Assembly: GCA_019359445.1 (NCBI GenBank)
Contig: JAHHHJ010000028.1
Coordinates: 1-64,000, forward strand
Length of the DNA: 64,000 nucleotides
Source: Kastovskya adunca ATA6-11-RM4
GTDB lineage: Bacteria > Cyanobacteriota > Cyanobacteriia > Cyanobacteriales > Coleofasciculaceae
Direction: 5' to 3'
Shown: positions 17,355 to 25,935 of the stretch, piece after piece
Numbering within the stretch: the stretch's first letter is position 1
Layout of the letters: each line of letters starts with the position of its first letter
Translations under genes and position numbers: made by a program
The notes under the pieces: generated by a model
Told to the model about the DNA's origin: nothing
The model's database searches: none
The model's input: only the letters and a program-made list of their open reading frames with translations

Positions 17355-18566
17355 CTAACGGCAAAACTTCTCTACACAACGCACAAACATCTCTACCCCC
17401 ATTCCCAACGCCGTTTCATCAAAATCAAAACGTGGATGGTGATGAGGATACGCCAAATCCTTCTGGGGATTAGCCGAACCCAAAAAGAAATAACACCCTG
17501 GTATTGCTTGCAGGAAAAATGCCATATCTTCTCCACCCATCGTTTGACATTCTGGCACCACTCCGGCAGGCGTTTCTACCACATCTACCGCTACCGAACG
17601 GACTAACTCCGCCATATTCCCATCATTAATGACAGGTGGATAAAGCCGCCAATAATCCAACTCATAACTAGCCCCTTGACTTTGACAAACACCAGCAATA
17701 ATTTGCTCAATCCGCTTGCCAAAATAGCCTTCAAAATCGGGATTAAAATAGCGCACCGTGCCACTCATCCGGGCAGTATCGGCAATCACATTCAAAGCAG
17801 TTCCTGCTTGCAATTCCCCTACCGTGACTACCGCTGACTGAATCGGGTCAACATTGCGCCCAACAATGGTTTGCAAAGCATTGATCACCTGAGCACTGAC
17901 AACAATCGAATCAACCGTTTGATGAGGCATTGCACCGTGTCCGCCTTTCCCTAAGATGGTGCAGCGGAAACACTCAACCGCGGCCATCAATGCCCCACTA
18001 CGAACGCCGACAGTGCCAAGGGGGAGATTATTCCACAAGTGCAACCCAATGATTGCATCCACGTCCGGGTTTTTCAGTACCTCCTCGTCAATCATCGGCT
18101 GGGCACCCCCTGGCCCTTCTTCTGCCGGTTGGAAGATAATCTTTACTGTGCCAGCAAAGTCGCTGCGGTGTTGGTTGAGGTAGTAGGTCGTAGCAAGGGC
18201 GATCGCCGTATGCCCGTCATGACCACAAGCGTGCATCATCCCGTCATGCTGGGAACGATAAGGGACATCATTTTCTTCTTGAATCGGCAGGGCGTCCATA
18301 TCGGCACGAATCGCTAATACAGGGCCAACGGTGTCGCCTTTAATCGTGGCAACAATCCCCGTCTTAGCAATTCCCGTTTGATGTTCGATGCCCCACTGAG
18401 TTAACTTTTGGGCAACAAACTCAGACGTTAGCAGTTCCTTAAATCCTAGTTCCGGGTGTTGATGGAGATGCCTGCGCCATTCGATAATTTGAGGCTGCAA
18501 GGTGCGAATTTCTGCTCTAATCTGTGTTAGGTCAACAGAAGATTGGTTGGGGACGGTAGAAACCAT
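17355..18566 (-). CDS. M20 family amidohydrolase (N-acyl-amino-acid / hippurate hydrolase type)
   Basis: Zinc-type metallo-amidohydrolase of subfamily M20D, 403 residues. Metal ligands and catalytic residues are visible: RADMDALPI (~86-94), MHACGHDGH (~111-119), FQPAEEGPGG (~145-154, catalytic Glu pair) and GLHLWNNLP, with the dimerisation lid region GKGGHGAMPHQTVDSI (~208). The terminal metal ligand is at SANPQKDLAYPHHHPRFDFDE. Members cleave N-acylated amino acids, IAA conjugates or hippurate; the substrate here is unknown. A single gene. Confidence 0.92.
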   Translation of the reverse strand: MVSTVPNQSSVDLTQIRAEIRTLQPQIIEWRRHLHQHPELGFKELLTSEFVAQKLTQWGIEHQTGIAKTGIVATIKGDTVGPVLAIRADMDALPIQEENDVPYRSQHDGMMHACGHDGHTAIALATTYYLNQHRSDFAGTVKIIFQPAEEGPGGAQPMIDEEVLKNPDVDAIIGLHLWNNLPLGTVGVRSGALMAAVECFRCTILGKGGHGAMPHQTVDSIVVSAQVINALQTIVGRNVDPIQSAVVTVGELQAGTALNVIADTARMSGTVRYFNPDFEGYFGKRIEQIIAGVCQSQGASYELDYWRLYPPVINDGNMAELVRSVAVDVVETPAGVVPECQTMGGEDMAFFLQAIPGCYFFLGSANPQKDLAYPHHHPRFDFDETALGMGVEMFVRCVEKFCR

Positions 18567-18621
18567 TTTTTTCTTTAATGGGGAATGAATATATGGGGGC
18601 AGATTTTATTGAAAAATTCGT

Positions 18622-19323
18622 CTACTGAAATTGAGCGGCTAAACCCATCCCTACTAGTCCTTCGAGATCTAAATCGGATGCAACTTGCGCGAGTTTAGCC
18701 ACATCAGTCGGGTCGATCAGATGAGGGATAACCCCTAAAACCGGAACATGGGTTAATGATTGAATCAACTCAATCGGTGCCCAATTGGCAATGTCCTGAT
18801 CCGGACAAGCATTAACGCAATTGAGGACAATCCCTTTTAGGTTAACTTTAGACTGGCGTGCCAGGGCAACATTCGCCACAGCTTGCCCGATCGCTCCTAA
18901 CTTTACCGCCACCACCAAGACTGTTGGCAACTGCCAATCTCTAGCTAAATCTGCCACCGTTAGCTCTTGCGTTATAGGCGAACCCAAACCCCCCAAGGCT
19001 TCTACTAAAACAAAGTCTCGTTGCTGTTGTAAGGTATTGTAGGCTTGCCAGATTTTGGCTAAATCTACAACACGCCCCTCTTGTTGAGCCGCCAAAGGTG
19101 GTGCTAGCGGTGCGGCAAAGTAGAGTGGGGTGATCTCCTCTGGAGATTGATCAAGGGAAAATAGCTGCCCGTACAATTCGCGATCGCCAACTCCTGACTG
19201 AATCGGTTTCATCATCCCCAAACTTTGGCGGGAACGGTAAGTTTGCCAATAGGCGGCTAGAGCAGAGGTTAAAACCGTTTTGCCCGTTTCTGTATCGGTG
19301 CCAGTAATGAGTAGTACGTTCAC
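18622..19323 (-). CDS. bioD: Dethiobiotin synthase
   Basis: ATP-dependent carboxylation of 7,8-diaminopelargonate to dethiobiotin, the penultimate step of biotin synthesis. 233 residues with the P-loop GTDTETGKT (~8-16), the MMKPIQSG motif (~38, substrate/ATP contact), and VEALGGLGSPI (~110), which corresponds to the usual EGAGG with E-A-L replacing E-G-A. The start codon overlaps the stop of the upstream Ser/Thr kinase gene by 4 bases (ATGA), so the two are likely translationally coupled. Other bio genes are not in the window. Confidence 0.92.
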   Translation of the reverse strand: MNVLLITGTDTETGKTVLTSALAAYWQTYRSRQSLGMMKPIQSGVGDRELYGQLFSLDQSPEEITPLYFAAPLAPPLAAQQEGRVVDLAKIWQAYNTLQQQRDFVLVEALGGLGSPITQELTVADLARDWQLPTVLVVAVKLGAIGQAVANVALARQSKVNLKGIVLNCVNACPDQDIANWAPIELIQSLTHVPVLGVIPHLIDPTDVAKLAQVASDLDLEGLVGMGLAAQFQ

Positions 19324-21209
19324 TGGTTTGGTGGAATGGTATTGGTTGGACTTTGGACGCTAATAGCCATCGTAAAGTTTGTGCGGTCTTTGGCGATCAC
19401 ATCAATAAAATACTGACCGCTATCTAAGGGCAAGGGGCCTACAGAGGTAAGACCAGAAAGATCTTGCACAATCTGACCATTACCGGAGCGAAGATCGAAG
19501 GTGACATCCCCCTGTTGTACCGTAGCCATTAATTGCTCTCCCTCCCGAATATTCACAACGTAGCGCTTGATCCGCTGAGGGCCTGTTGCCCCCCTCGCTA
19601 CCACCTGCCCACCAGCGGCTGACAATCTCAGCACTTCTGTATCAAAGGTTTGTGCTGGAGTTTCATCCGGTGTCGGTTCTGGTGTTGGTTCTGGTGGGTC
19701 AGTTAGGGTAAGATTCAGCCGATAGTCGCTCTCCGGTAATCCTCGGACAGTACGTAACTGAACGGTATAGTCCCCGCTAAAGGGAAGTGTACCTTCCCAG
19801 CGTTGCGCTCGTACCGCCTGTTCATCAACGGGATTTTGATCCGGCCCTAAGACAGTCATCAAGACGCCTTCTCCCCTCAATCCAGCACTGAGTCGTTGAC
19901 CTTGTTCGCCACTAATGATGTAGTTGGCGGTGGTGTTGGCTCTCAGATTGCCCTCTTCCGTAACGGTAGTGCCAGGAAAGAGATTCAGTTGGCGACTGAA
20001 AGTCTGGGGCTGGGGACTGGGGGTGACTGTGGGGGTGGCGCTAGGAGTAATGGTAGGAGTTGTAGGAGTAGGAGAAGAGATGGGCGACGGTACAGCTTGC
20101 TGTCGAGCATTCATGATCGCACTGACCACTGCCCAAGAGCAAAGCCCTGCTAAGAGTGTCAAAACCAAACCCGCTCCGATTACTGCCCAGGGACTGTCCC
20201 AAATTGATGCAGTAGATGGTTCGCGAATCACGGGATCAGCTCGATTGGGGCTTCTAGAACCCGCAGCGACAGGTTCTGGGCGGTGTCCCACGGCTAGCGT
20301 TGGTAAGCTGGAGTTGGTGTCTGCTGGTCGTTGAACCGAGTCCGGCTTGGGAGTATTAGGAGTATTAGTATTAACCAGCGATTCAATGGCTTGAGTCGCT
20401 GCCCTTGCCGATTGGAAGCGATCGCCTGGTCGGTAGCTCAACATCTGATTTAAGATCCTGGCAAAGCGATCGCTGACATTTGCATAGTTGCGCCATTGCC
20501 AGAGCAACTGGGTATCATCAAATAAATCTTTCGGCTCTTGACCTGTCAGCAACACTAAAGCCGTCACGGCTAGGGCATACAAGTCACTACTGGCATAAGC
20601 CCGACCGCTTTGGATTTGTTCGCTCGGCGCATACCCCGGCTTTCCCACCGTCGTGACAGGAGTTACCGCATCCGGCTGCTGAAACCGAGTGGCTAATTCC
20701 TTCACCACCCCAAAATCGATCAGCACGGGCAAGCCATCTTTCTCTCGGACAATAATATTGTCCGGGGAAATATCGCGGTGAATAATGCCCTGAGTGTGAA
20801 TGTGATCGAGTACGGGCAAAAGCTGCAACAAAAACTGTCGAACTTCGATTTCTGAGAAGAACTGACCTTGGAGTTTGCGCTGGTTGAGGATGTCCCGCAG
20901 AGTCTTTCCCTCCACATAGTCCTGCACCAAAAACAGCCGCCCATTTTCCTCAAAGGTCGCTCGAAACTGCGGCACTTGCGGATGCTGAATCTGATATAGG
21001 GTCGTTGCCTCGCGTTGAAACAGCTCCCTAGACTTCTCCACGGCGTAAGGAGTATTTTGTGCCGGAATTAGTTCCTTAAGCGCACAAAGCTCGTTAAAAC
21101 GCCCCTGGTCTTCTGCCAGATAAGTACGAGCAAACCCGCCTTGACCTAAAATATTCAGCAAGCGGTAGCGATTCTGCAAAATAGTTCCAGAGGCGATCGG
21201 TGGTTGCAT
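19320..21209 (-). CDS. Transmembrane Ser/Thr protein kinase
   Basis: Hanks-type kinase of about 629 residues. The kinase domain (~15-285) has GQGGFARTYLAED (glycine loop), ALKEL (Lys), HRDISPDNI (catalytic loop), DFGVVKE (Mg2+) and GKPGYAPSEQIQSG (activation segment). A proline/threonine-rich linker flanks a single membrane helix (~343-368). The outer part has two beta-rich segments resembling pre-peptidase C-terminal (PPC) domains, likely sensing outside the membrane. The ATG at 21209 is preferred over the upstream TTG at 21224. Its last 4 bases overlap bioD. Confidence 0.92.
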   Translation of the reverse strand: MQPPIASGTILQNRYRLLNILGQGGFARTYLAEDQGRFNELCALKELIPAQNTPYAVEKSRELFQREATTLYQIQHPQVPQFRATFEENGRLFLVQDYVEGKTLRDILNQRKLQGQFFSEIEVRQFLLQLLPVLDHIHTQGIIHRDISPDNIIVREKDGLPVLIDFGVVKELATRFQQPDAVTPVTTVGKPGYAPSEQIQSGRAYASSDLYALAVTALVLLTGQEPKDLFDDTQLLWQWRNYANVSDRFARILNQMLSYRPGDRFQSARAATQAIESLVNTNTPNTPKPDSVQRPADTNSSLPTLAVGHRPEPVAAGSRSPNRADPVIREPSTASIWDSPWAVIGAGLVLTLLAGLCSWAVVSAIMNARQQAVPSPISSPTPTTPTITPSATPTVTPSPQPQTFSRQLNLFPGTTVTEEGNLRANTTANYIISGEQGQRLSAGLRGEGVLMTVLGPDQNPVDEQAVRAQRWEGTLPFSGDYTVQLRTVRGLPESDYRLNLTLTDPPEPTPEPTPDETPAQTFDTEVLRLSAAGGQVVARGATGPQRIKRYVVNIREGEQLMATVQQGDVTFDLRSGNGQIVQDLSGLTSVGPLPLDSGQYFIDVIAKDRTNFTMAISVQSPTNTIPPNQ

Positions 21210-22341
21210 AGACTTGAGAAGCAACGTTGAGGAAAACGATAAAAAACGCCTTACCTAAATTTGATTCCTAGGGAATCCGTGGAAGACGCTGTTACTTCCT
21301 AAGCCTATCGTGAATGAAACAAAGCCGCCAACTCTCTACGTTTGGGGCAGTTAAGACGATTTATTTTTCGGAAAATGTGCAGGGTTTGCCATCCCGGAAA
21401 CTTATCTTGTTGTTTTTTAACAGCAATATTTAGTTGCGCTCAGATAGATTTACTTCCTTAGATAGGGGAATTTTTTATTAAATATTATAGCAATATTATG
21501 GAGCAGGAGAGAGTTATTAATCCTCAATAATTCTCAGCAAAATCAGTGATATTGAGGATATCTCAGAGCTGTGCTAGCTATTCTTAGTTAGGCAGATGGA
21601 TTAGATAGTTATTGCCTGATGTCTGATGAATACTAAGACAAAAGGCGGGGATTTTTCAAGAAAAGAAAAATTCTCTATTTCCTGTCTGCTGCAAGTCTGG
21701 CAGACCAGTGACAACAAGAACTCAGGCTTCTTGTTGTGCGGCGTTCTGGTTTGATGAGAGAAAGAGAAAGTGGCGATCGCCTCTCAAACAAAATTTACCG
21801 TTCCCAGGAAATTTACAGGGTTTCAATGGAGACACGGATAATGCACCTAATCCACCTCAATCGGCATAGAAAATCTTAATAAGCAGGGGGATACTGTCTG
21901 ATGTTGTTGCTTTGGAATGACTTCCGCTGTTACCCTACCCCCGGCATAACTAACTCTCTGCTGAGAGCTACTCAGCAATATTACTTAGGCATTTCTTCCT
22001 TGTTAATTATGAAAATATTAAATTTAGGGTCGAGCGCCCACATCGACAACGCCGTTTTTTCAGCATCAGAACAATGAAATTGGTTTTGTCTCAGCCATTG
22101 TTTTCGTCAAAATGACAACCGCTGAAACTCACCTATAGCTATGACTATCAGTTTTATTCGTTCTCGCCGCTTAGTAAAAATACTGAGGTCGAAGTAGCAA
22201 GTTGATTTCATCAGTCAATGAATTCCCTGCTATCAGCACCAGCAATTGATAGACATATTGGCACTGCTTCAGAAGAGATTTCAAGCAACTTTATAACTAC
22301 TAATGGTAAGATTGCGGTGAAACCAGCTTCGAGGGTCTGCC
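21210..22341. other. 1.13-kb intergenic region between divergent kinase and prs genes
   Basis: No convincing gene in either strand. It holds a perfect 10-bp stem acaacaagaa / ttcttgttgt with a 7-base loop (21711-21737), preceded by a smaller gtctg..cagac hairpin (~21684-21705). There is also an AT-rich block at 21460-21560. A tiny frame at 22141-22197 (MTISFIRSRRLVKILRSK) lies in the prs leader. This is the longest gap in the window and could contain a small RNA or long 5' leaders. Confidence 0.5.
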
Positions 22342-23334
22342 GTGATCCGTTCTGCAACGTTAACGCTTCAGCCAATACTGCCGCCAATTGCGGATAATAA
22401 TCGTCTCCGACTATTTTCGGGTTCTGCTAACATTCCCCTTGCTCAAGAAGTAGCTCGCTACCTGGGCATGGACTTGGGACCAATGGTTCGCAAGCGGTTT
22501 GCCGATGGAGAACTTTATATCCAAATCCAAGAATCGATTCGGGGTTGTGATGTTTACCTCATTCAACCAACGTGTCAGCCCGTAAACGATCATTTGATGG
22601 AATTACTCATCATGATTGATGCCTGTCATCGGGCCTCCGCTCGTCAAATTACGGCAGTAATTCCATACTATGGCTATGCCAGAGCAGACCGGAAAACTGC
22701 TGGACGAGAGTCAATTACAGCCAAATTGGTTGCTAATTTAGTCACGGGAGCAGGGGCAAATCGTGTCATTGCAATGGATTTGCACTCCGCTCAAATTCAG
22801 GGATACTTTGATATCCCCTTTGACCATGTTTATGGTTCTCCTGTCTTACTAGACTACCTAGCAAGTAAGCAACTTTCTGACGTGGTGGTGGTTTCACCAG
22901 ATGTGGGTGGAGTTGCCAGAGCCAGAGCCTTTGCCAAAAAGCTAGATGATGCGCCTTTGGCAATCATTGACAAACGTCGGCAAGCTCACAACGTCGCCGA
23001 AGTCATGAACGTTATTGGCGATGTCGCTGGTAAAACAGCGGTGTTAGTCGATGACATGATTGATACGGCGGGTACGATTGTAGAAGCCGCCAGAATTTTG
23101 CGGGAAGAAGGCGCACGGCAAGTTTACGCCTGCGCTACCCATGCGGTTTTCTCACCCCCAGCAATTGAGCGCTTATCCAGTGGATTATTTGAAGAAGTGA
23201 TTGTCACCAACTCAATTCCCGTTCCCAAGGATGGCCACTTCCAGCAATTGACTGTGCTATCGGTGGCGAATTTATTGGGTGAAACAATCTGGCGTGTTCA
23301 CGAAGATAGTTCTGTGAGCAGTATGTTCCGTTAG
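22342..23334 (+). CDS. prs: Ribose-phosphate pyrophosphokinase
   Basis: Makes PRPP from ribose-5-phosphate and ATP for nucleotide, His and Trp synthesis. 330 residues, with the family motifs RFADGELYIQI (~52), PYYGYARADRKT (~112-123), AMDLHSAQIQGYF (~146), VVVSPDVGGVARARAF (~183-198), DKRRQ, and the PRPP-binding loop AVLVDDMIDTAGTI (~234-247). The start is GTG at 22342 with GAGG 7-10 bases upstream. An intrinsic terminator follows. The N-terminal ~20 residues precede the conserved LRLFSGSAN start. Confidence 0.97.
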   Translation: MIRSATLTLQPILPPIADNNRLRLFSGSANIPLAQEVARYLGMDLGPMVRKRFADGELYIQIQESIRGCDVYLIQPTCQPVNDHLMELLIMIDACHRASARQITAVIPYYGYARADRKTAGRESITAKLVANLVTGAGANRVIAMDLHSAQIQGYFDIPFDHVYGSPVLLDYLASKQLSDVVVVSPDVGGVARARAFAKKLDDAPLAIIDKRRQAHNVAEVMNVIGDVAGKTAVLVDDMIDTAGTIVEAARILREEGARQVYACATHAVFSPPAIERLSSGLFEEVIVTNSIPVPKDGHFQQLTVLSVANLLGETIWRVHEDSSVSSMFR

Positions 23335-23357
23335 AACTGAATTTACTCAGGATCGAG

Positions 23358-23386
23358 GGGTACGCAAAGATGCGTGCCCTTTTTTT
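23358..23386 (+). terminator. Intrinsic terminator after prs
   Basis: Hairpin gggtacgca-aaga-tgcgtgccc (23358-23379, one G-T pair) directly followed by seven T residues. Confidence 0.93.
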
Positions 23387-23416
23387 GTGGCTACCCTCCA
23401 ACGACTAAACCTTGTG

Positions 23417-24139
23417 TTAAGGCTTTGCTTTGTCACTGAAATTAATTTGCAGGTTCACTTCTGGGGCTAGGGAACTGATGTAGTACAACAAGCCATAGAT
23501 AAAGACAACAATACCTAGCATTTCTAACGCTTCTTCTACTGTGGTTGAAAGCGCATAGGCTAAACTCAGCCTGCCATAAGTTTCCCACACATACCCACCG
23601 ATCATTTCCATTCCCAACGCCCCACCCAAGTAAAAGAGTGTTGCCATCAAAAATAGTCTTTGTACCTTTTTGGGGAGGTGCCAGAAAAATTTTAGGTAAG
23701 AATACAAGAAAATCAAGACAAGAATTCCTCCTACAATTACCCAGGTCTGATAAAAAATAGAAGGAATATTTAAAGACTCTCTTAGCGAGGGAATAATCAA
23801 GAGTTCATGAAGGCTAAAAGCTTCATCTAACGCTAGAAAAAAGAAGATATTGGCAAGAATTTTCCAGTAAGATGCGTAGCGATCGCGTGCAGTTTTCTTG
23901 ATCTGTGTAATGGCTCGTAAAATTAGAGAGCAAAACAACAAGGTAAACGACGAGTACCAAGCCGGAAGATTTAATTCAGCATCCAAGTCAAATAATTCAA
24001 CAAACCACTCTGAGGAGCCAAATGGATAGTTAAGGAAAATAAAGATTTCGGCAATAATTCCTGTAGTAGTGAAAAATAAGAGCAAAAAACTTAAAAATTT
24101 AGCCACTTTATACGGAGAGGCAGAAATTATAATCCTCAT
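23417..24139 (-). CDS. Multi-pass membrane protein, function unknown
   Basis: 240 residues with about six hydrophobic helices (first at ~12-35 FLSFLLLFFTTTGIIAEIFIFL, last at ~208-228). Polar residues inside helices stand out: FFLALDEAFSLHELL, GGALGMEMIGGYVWE and TTVEEALEMLGIVVFIYGL. The two acidic/His helix motifs might bind metal or a cofactor (inference only). I do not recognise the family. The base composition is AT-richer than that of the neighbours. There is no clear ribosome-binding site. Confidence 0.75.
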   Translation of the reverse strand: MRIIISASPYKVAKFLSFLLLFFTTTGIIAEIFIFLNYPFGSSEWFVELFDLDAELNLPAWYSSFTLLFCSLILRAITQIKKTARDRYASYWKILANIFFFLALDEAFSLHELLIIPSLRESLNIPSIFYQTWVIVGGILVLIFLYSYLKFFWHLPKKVQRLFLMATLFYLGGALGMEMIGGYVWETYGRLSLAYALSTTVEEALEMLGIVVFIYGLLYYISSLAPEVNLQINFSDKAKP

Positions 24140-24201
24140 ATTTTTATTTTTTAAAGTAGCAAATTAATTTCAAGGATATAATAACTTCCCTTCAAAAGGT
24201 A

Positions 24202-24630
24202 CTAAATAAATGTGAGAAATGTTTCTGGAACAACTCTTAGCTCTCCCGATTTACAGCGAGGGATATCTACCCAAAGCGCGGGTTTTTCACGATCGCCTTC
24301 AATAAAGATCAATTCATCAAGCTGATAAAAATTTTGGTCGGCAAAGTCACATTGATAGAGCTGAATAATCTCATGATAAGGTTTGCCGTTGAAGGTAAAT
24401 ATACTCTCTAGGCAACTGAGATATTTGATATTAGTGAGTTCTGCTTGTATTTCTTCTTGAAACTCCCGCTTAAGGGCGTCGTAGCTGGTTTCTCCAAAGT
24501 CAACTCCGCCCCCCATGGCGCGATAAAAGGTTTGTTGTTTAACGAGGTCGTATCCTTGAGAAAGAAAGAGGCGATCGCCATCTGCGATCAGCCCTAGTGC
24601 TAGTATGCGGATTCGATTGGCTTTACCCAT
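24202..24630 (-). CDS. Nudix hydrolase
   Basis: 142 residues. The Nudix box runs GGVDFGETSYDALKREFQEE (~41-60), matching G-x5-E-x7-REUxEE, with Gln where the second conserved Gly usually stands. It hydrolyses a nucleoside-diphosphate-linked substrate that cannot be inferred. The FYRAMGGGVDFGE segment is typical of the group acting on modified nucleotides or sugars. It sits alone between two unrelated genes. Confidence 0.9.
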   Translation of the reverse strand: MGKANRIRILALGLIADGDRLFLSQGYDLVKQQTFYRAMGGGVDFGETSYDALKREFQEEIQAELTNIKYLSCLESIFTFNGKPYHEIIQLYQCDFADQNFYQLDELIFIEGDREKPALWVDIPRCKSGELRVVPETFLTFI

Positions 24631-24693
24631 CTATGTATATGCGATCGCCTGATTTGAGCAAAAATTAACTCGGTTCAAAAAAGCGACTAAAAA

Positions 24694-25143
24694 TCACTCA
24701 GCATCATAGAAGAGATACCGATTCTCATCGCCAACGGGCCAGTCTTCGTTTTCACCACCAATAACCAATTGCTCAATGTTCACATACTCTTTGGAGAGTT
24801 GCCTAAGAGCATTAATTAAAACATCAAGAGCGATCGCGTCGCTAGTTCCCAAGTCAAACCAACAACGTCCCCAAGTCCCTTCATACTCAAACTCGTGCTT
24901 GTTGTGCATCAACGCCATCAGGCTGTTTTCGGCAACTCTCTCGTCATAATCCATATAGTTGATATCTAACCCAATCTCTTGCACCTGGAGGTTTTCGGCA
25001 TCAAATCCTCCCAACTTGCCCAAGAAAAACCAGGAGTTGAAAACTTCCTCAACGTATTCCTTCTCCATCACAGAAGGGACAGTGTTGAACTCTAGCCAAA
25101 TCCATAAATCAAAAGGGTTGAACTCACGGAATACTACGCGCAT
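24694..25143 (-). CDS. DUF3531-like conserved protein
   Basis: 149-residue acidic soluble protein. The start VVFREFNPFDLWIWLEF and the following NSWFFLGKLGGFDAENLQVQE segment match my memory of the DUF3531 family, found in cyanobacteria and plastid-bearing plants, whose function is unknown to me. The tail (VIGGENEDWPVGDENRYLFYDAE) is also conserved-looking. No cofactor motif is visible. Divergent from cynS with 186 bases between. Confidence 0.75.
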   Translation of the reverse strand: MRVVFREFNPFDLWIWLEFNTVPSVMEKEYVEEVFNSWFFLGKLGGFDAENLQVQEIGLDINYMDYDERVAENSLMALMHNKHEFEYEGTWGRCWFDLGTSDAIALDVLINALRQLSKEYVNIEQLVIGGENEDWPVGDENRYLFYDAE

Positions 25144-25260
25144 TGCTGAATCGGTTCTCCAAGGGTCGCAATTATTTTATCGAAAACAGGAAAGTCCTGG
25201 CGTGCTTTTAGGACTGTCGATGCCGTGGTAAGGCAAGCTGATTGTACTCCCCGCTTGCTT

Positions 25261-25302
25261 GTATATCAGACTACAGATCCGCTAAGAAACAAAAGTTCTA
25301 AT
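25261..25302 (+). promoter_or_regulatory. NtcA-activated promoter of cynS
   Basis: GTAtatcagacTAC (25261-25274) is a perfect GTA-N8-TAC NtcA box. A -10-like TCTAAT lies at 25297-25302, exactly 22 bases after the box, which is the canonical class II spacing. The gene start is at 25330. Confidence 0.8.
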
Positions 25303-25329
25303 TAAGCGAGATTTGAGAAGGAGTTTTTA

Positions 25330-25773
25330 ATGGCGATCGCCGCGATTACTGAGAAGCTTTTGGCTGCCAAAAAACAAAAGGGCATCACCTTTGCTGACTT
25401 AGAACAAACTGTCGGACGGGATGAGGTATGGATTGCTTCCGTGATTTACCGTCAAGCAAGTGCTTCCCCAGATGAGGCAAGTAAAATTGTCTCAGCCTTG
25501 GGGTTAGGGGAGGAATTTGCTGAACTTTTGACAGAATGCCCGCTAAAAGGTTCTTTAGACCCTGTAATTCCAACCGATCCCTTGATTTATCGGTTTTATG
25601 AAATCATGCAGGTTTACGGAATGCCAATGAAAGCGGTGATTCATGACAAATTTGGCGACGGGATTATGAGTGCAATTGACTTCACCCTAGATGTAGAGAA
25701 GGAAGAAGACCCCAAAGGCGATCGCGTTAAGGTCATTATGTGTGGTAAGTTCTTGCCCTATAAGAAATGGTAA
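25330..25773 (+). CDS. cynS: Cyanate hydratase (cyanase)
   Basis: Converts cyanate and bicarbonate to carbamate (then ammonia) and CO2, so it detoxifies cyanate and supplies nitrogen. The 147-residue length is standard. The catalytic triad is visible in IYRFYEI (Arg, Glu; ~95-101) and DGIMSAIDF (Ser; ~118). An N-terminal helix-turn-helix-like region is present, as in the family. GAGAAGGAG lies 6 bases before the ATG. Control by NtcA is supported by the promoter above. No cynABD transporter genes are adjacent. Confidence 0.97.
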   Translation: MAIAAITEKLLAAKKQKGITFADLEQTVGRDEVWIASVIYRQASASPDEASKIVSALGLGEEFAELLTECPLKGSLDPVIPTDPLIYRFYEIMQVYGMPMKAVIHDKFGDGIMSAIDFTLDVEKEEDPKGDRVKVIMCGKFLPYKKW

Positions 25774-25775
25774 AT

Positions 25776-25880
25776 GAAGGATGAAGTGTGAAGTATGAAG
25801 GGTGAAGTATGTTCGGCGAAGCCGTTGCCGGAGGCGCTTGGTGAAGTATGAAGGGTGAAGTATGAAGTATGAAGGGTAAG
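25776..25880. repeat. STRR-like tract (tgaagtatgaaggg units) with embedded palindrome
   Basis: Degenerate tandem heptamers (gaaggat, gaagtat, gaagggt) run from just after the cynS stop and are interrupted at ~25809-25841 by a GC-rich palindromic insert beginning gttcggcgaagccg. This resembles the short tandemly repeated repetitive (STRR) tracts of filamentous cyanobacteria. A short ctcccctg tract follows at 25887-25917. Confidence 0.75.
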
Positions 25881-25935
25881 AGGTTCTCCCCTGCTCCCCT
25901 GCTCCTCCGCTTCCCCACTGGCTGCTGCAAACTGA

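Noticed and set aside
25776-25880. Possible CRISPR array
   Set aside because: Units are 7 bases, degenerate and without spacers of regular length.
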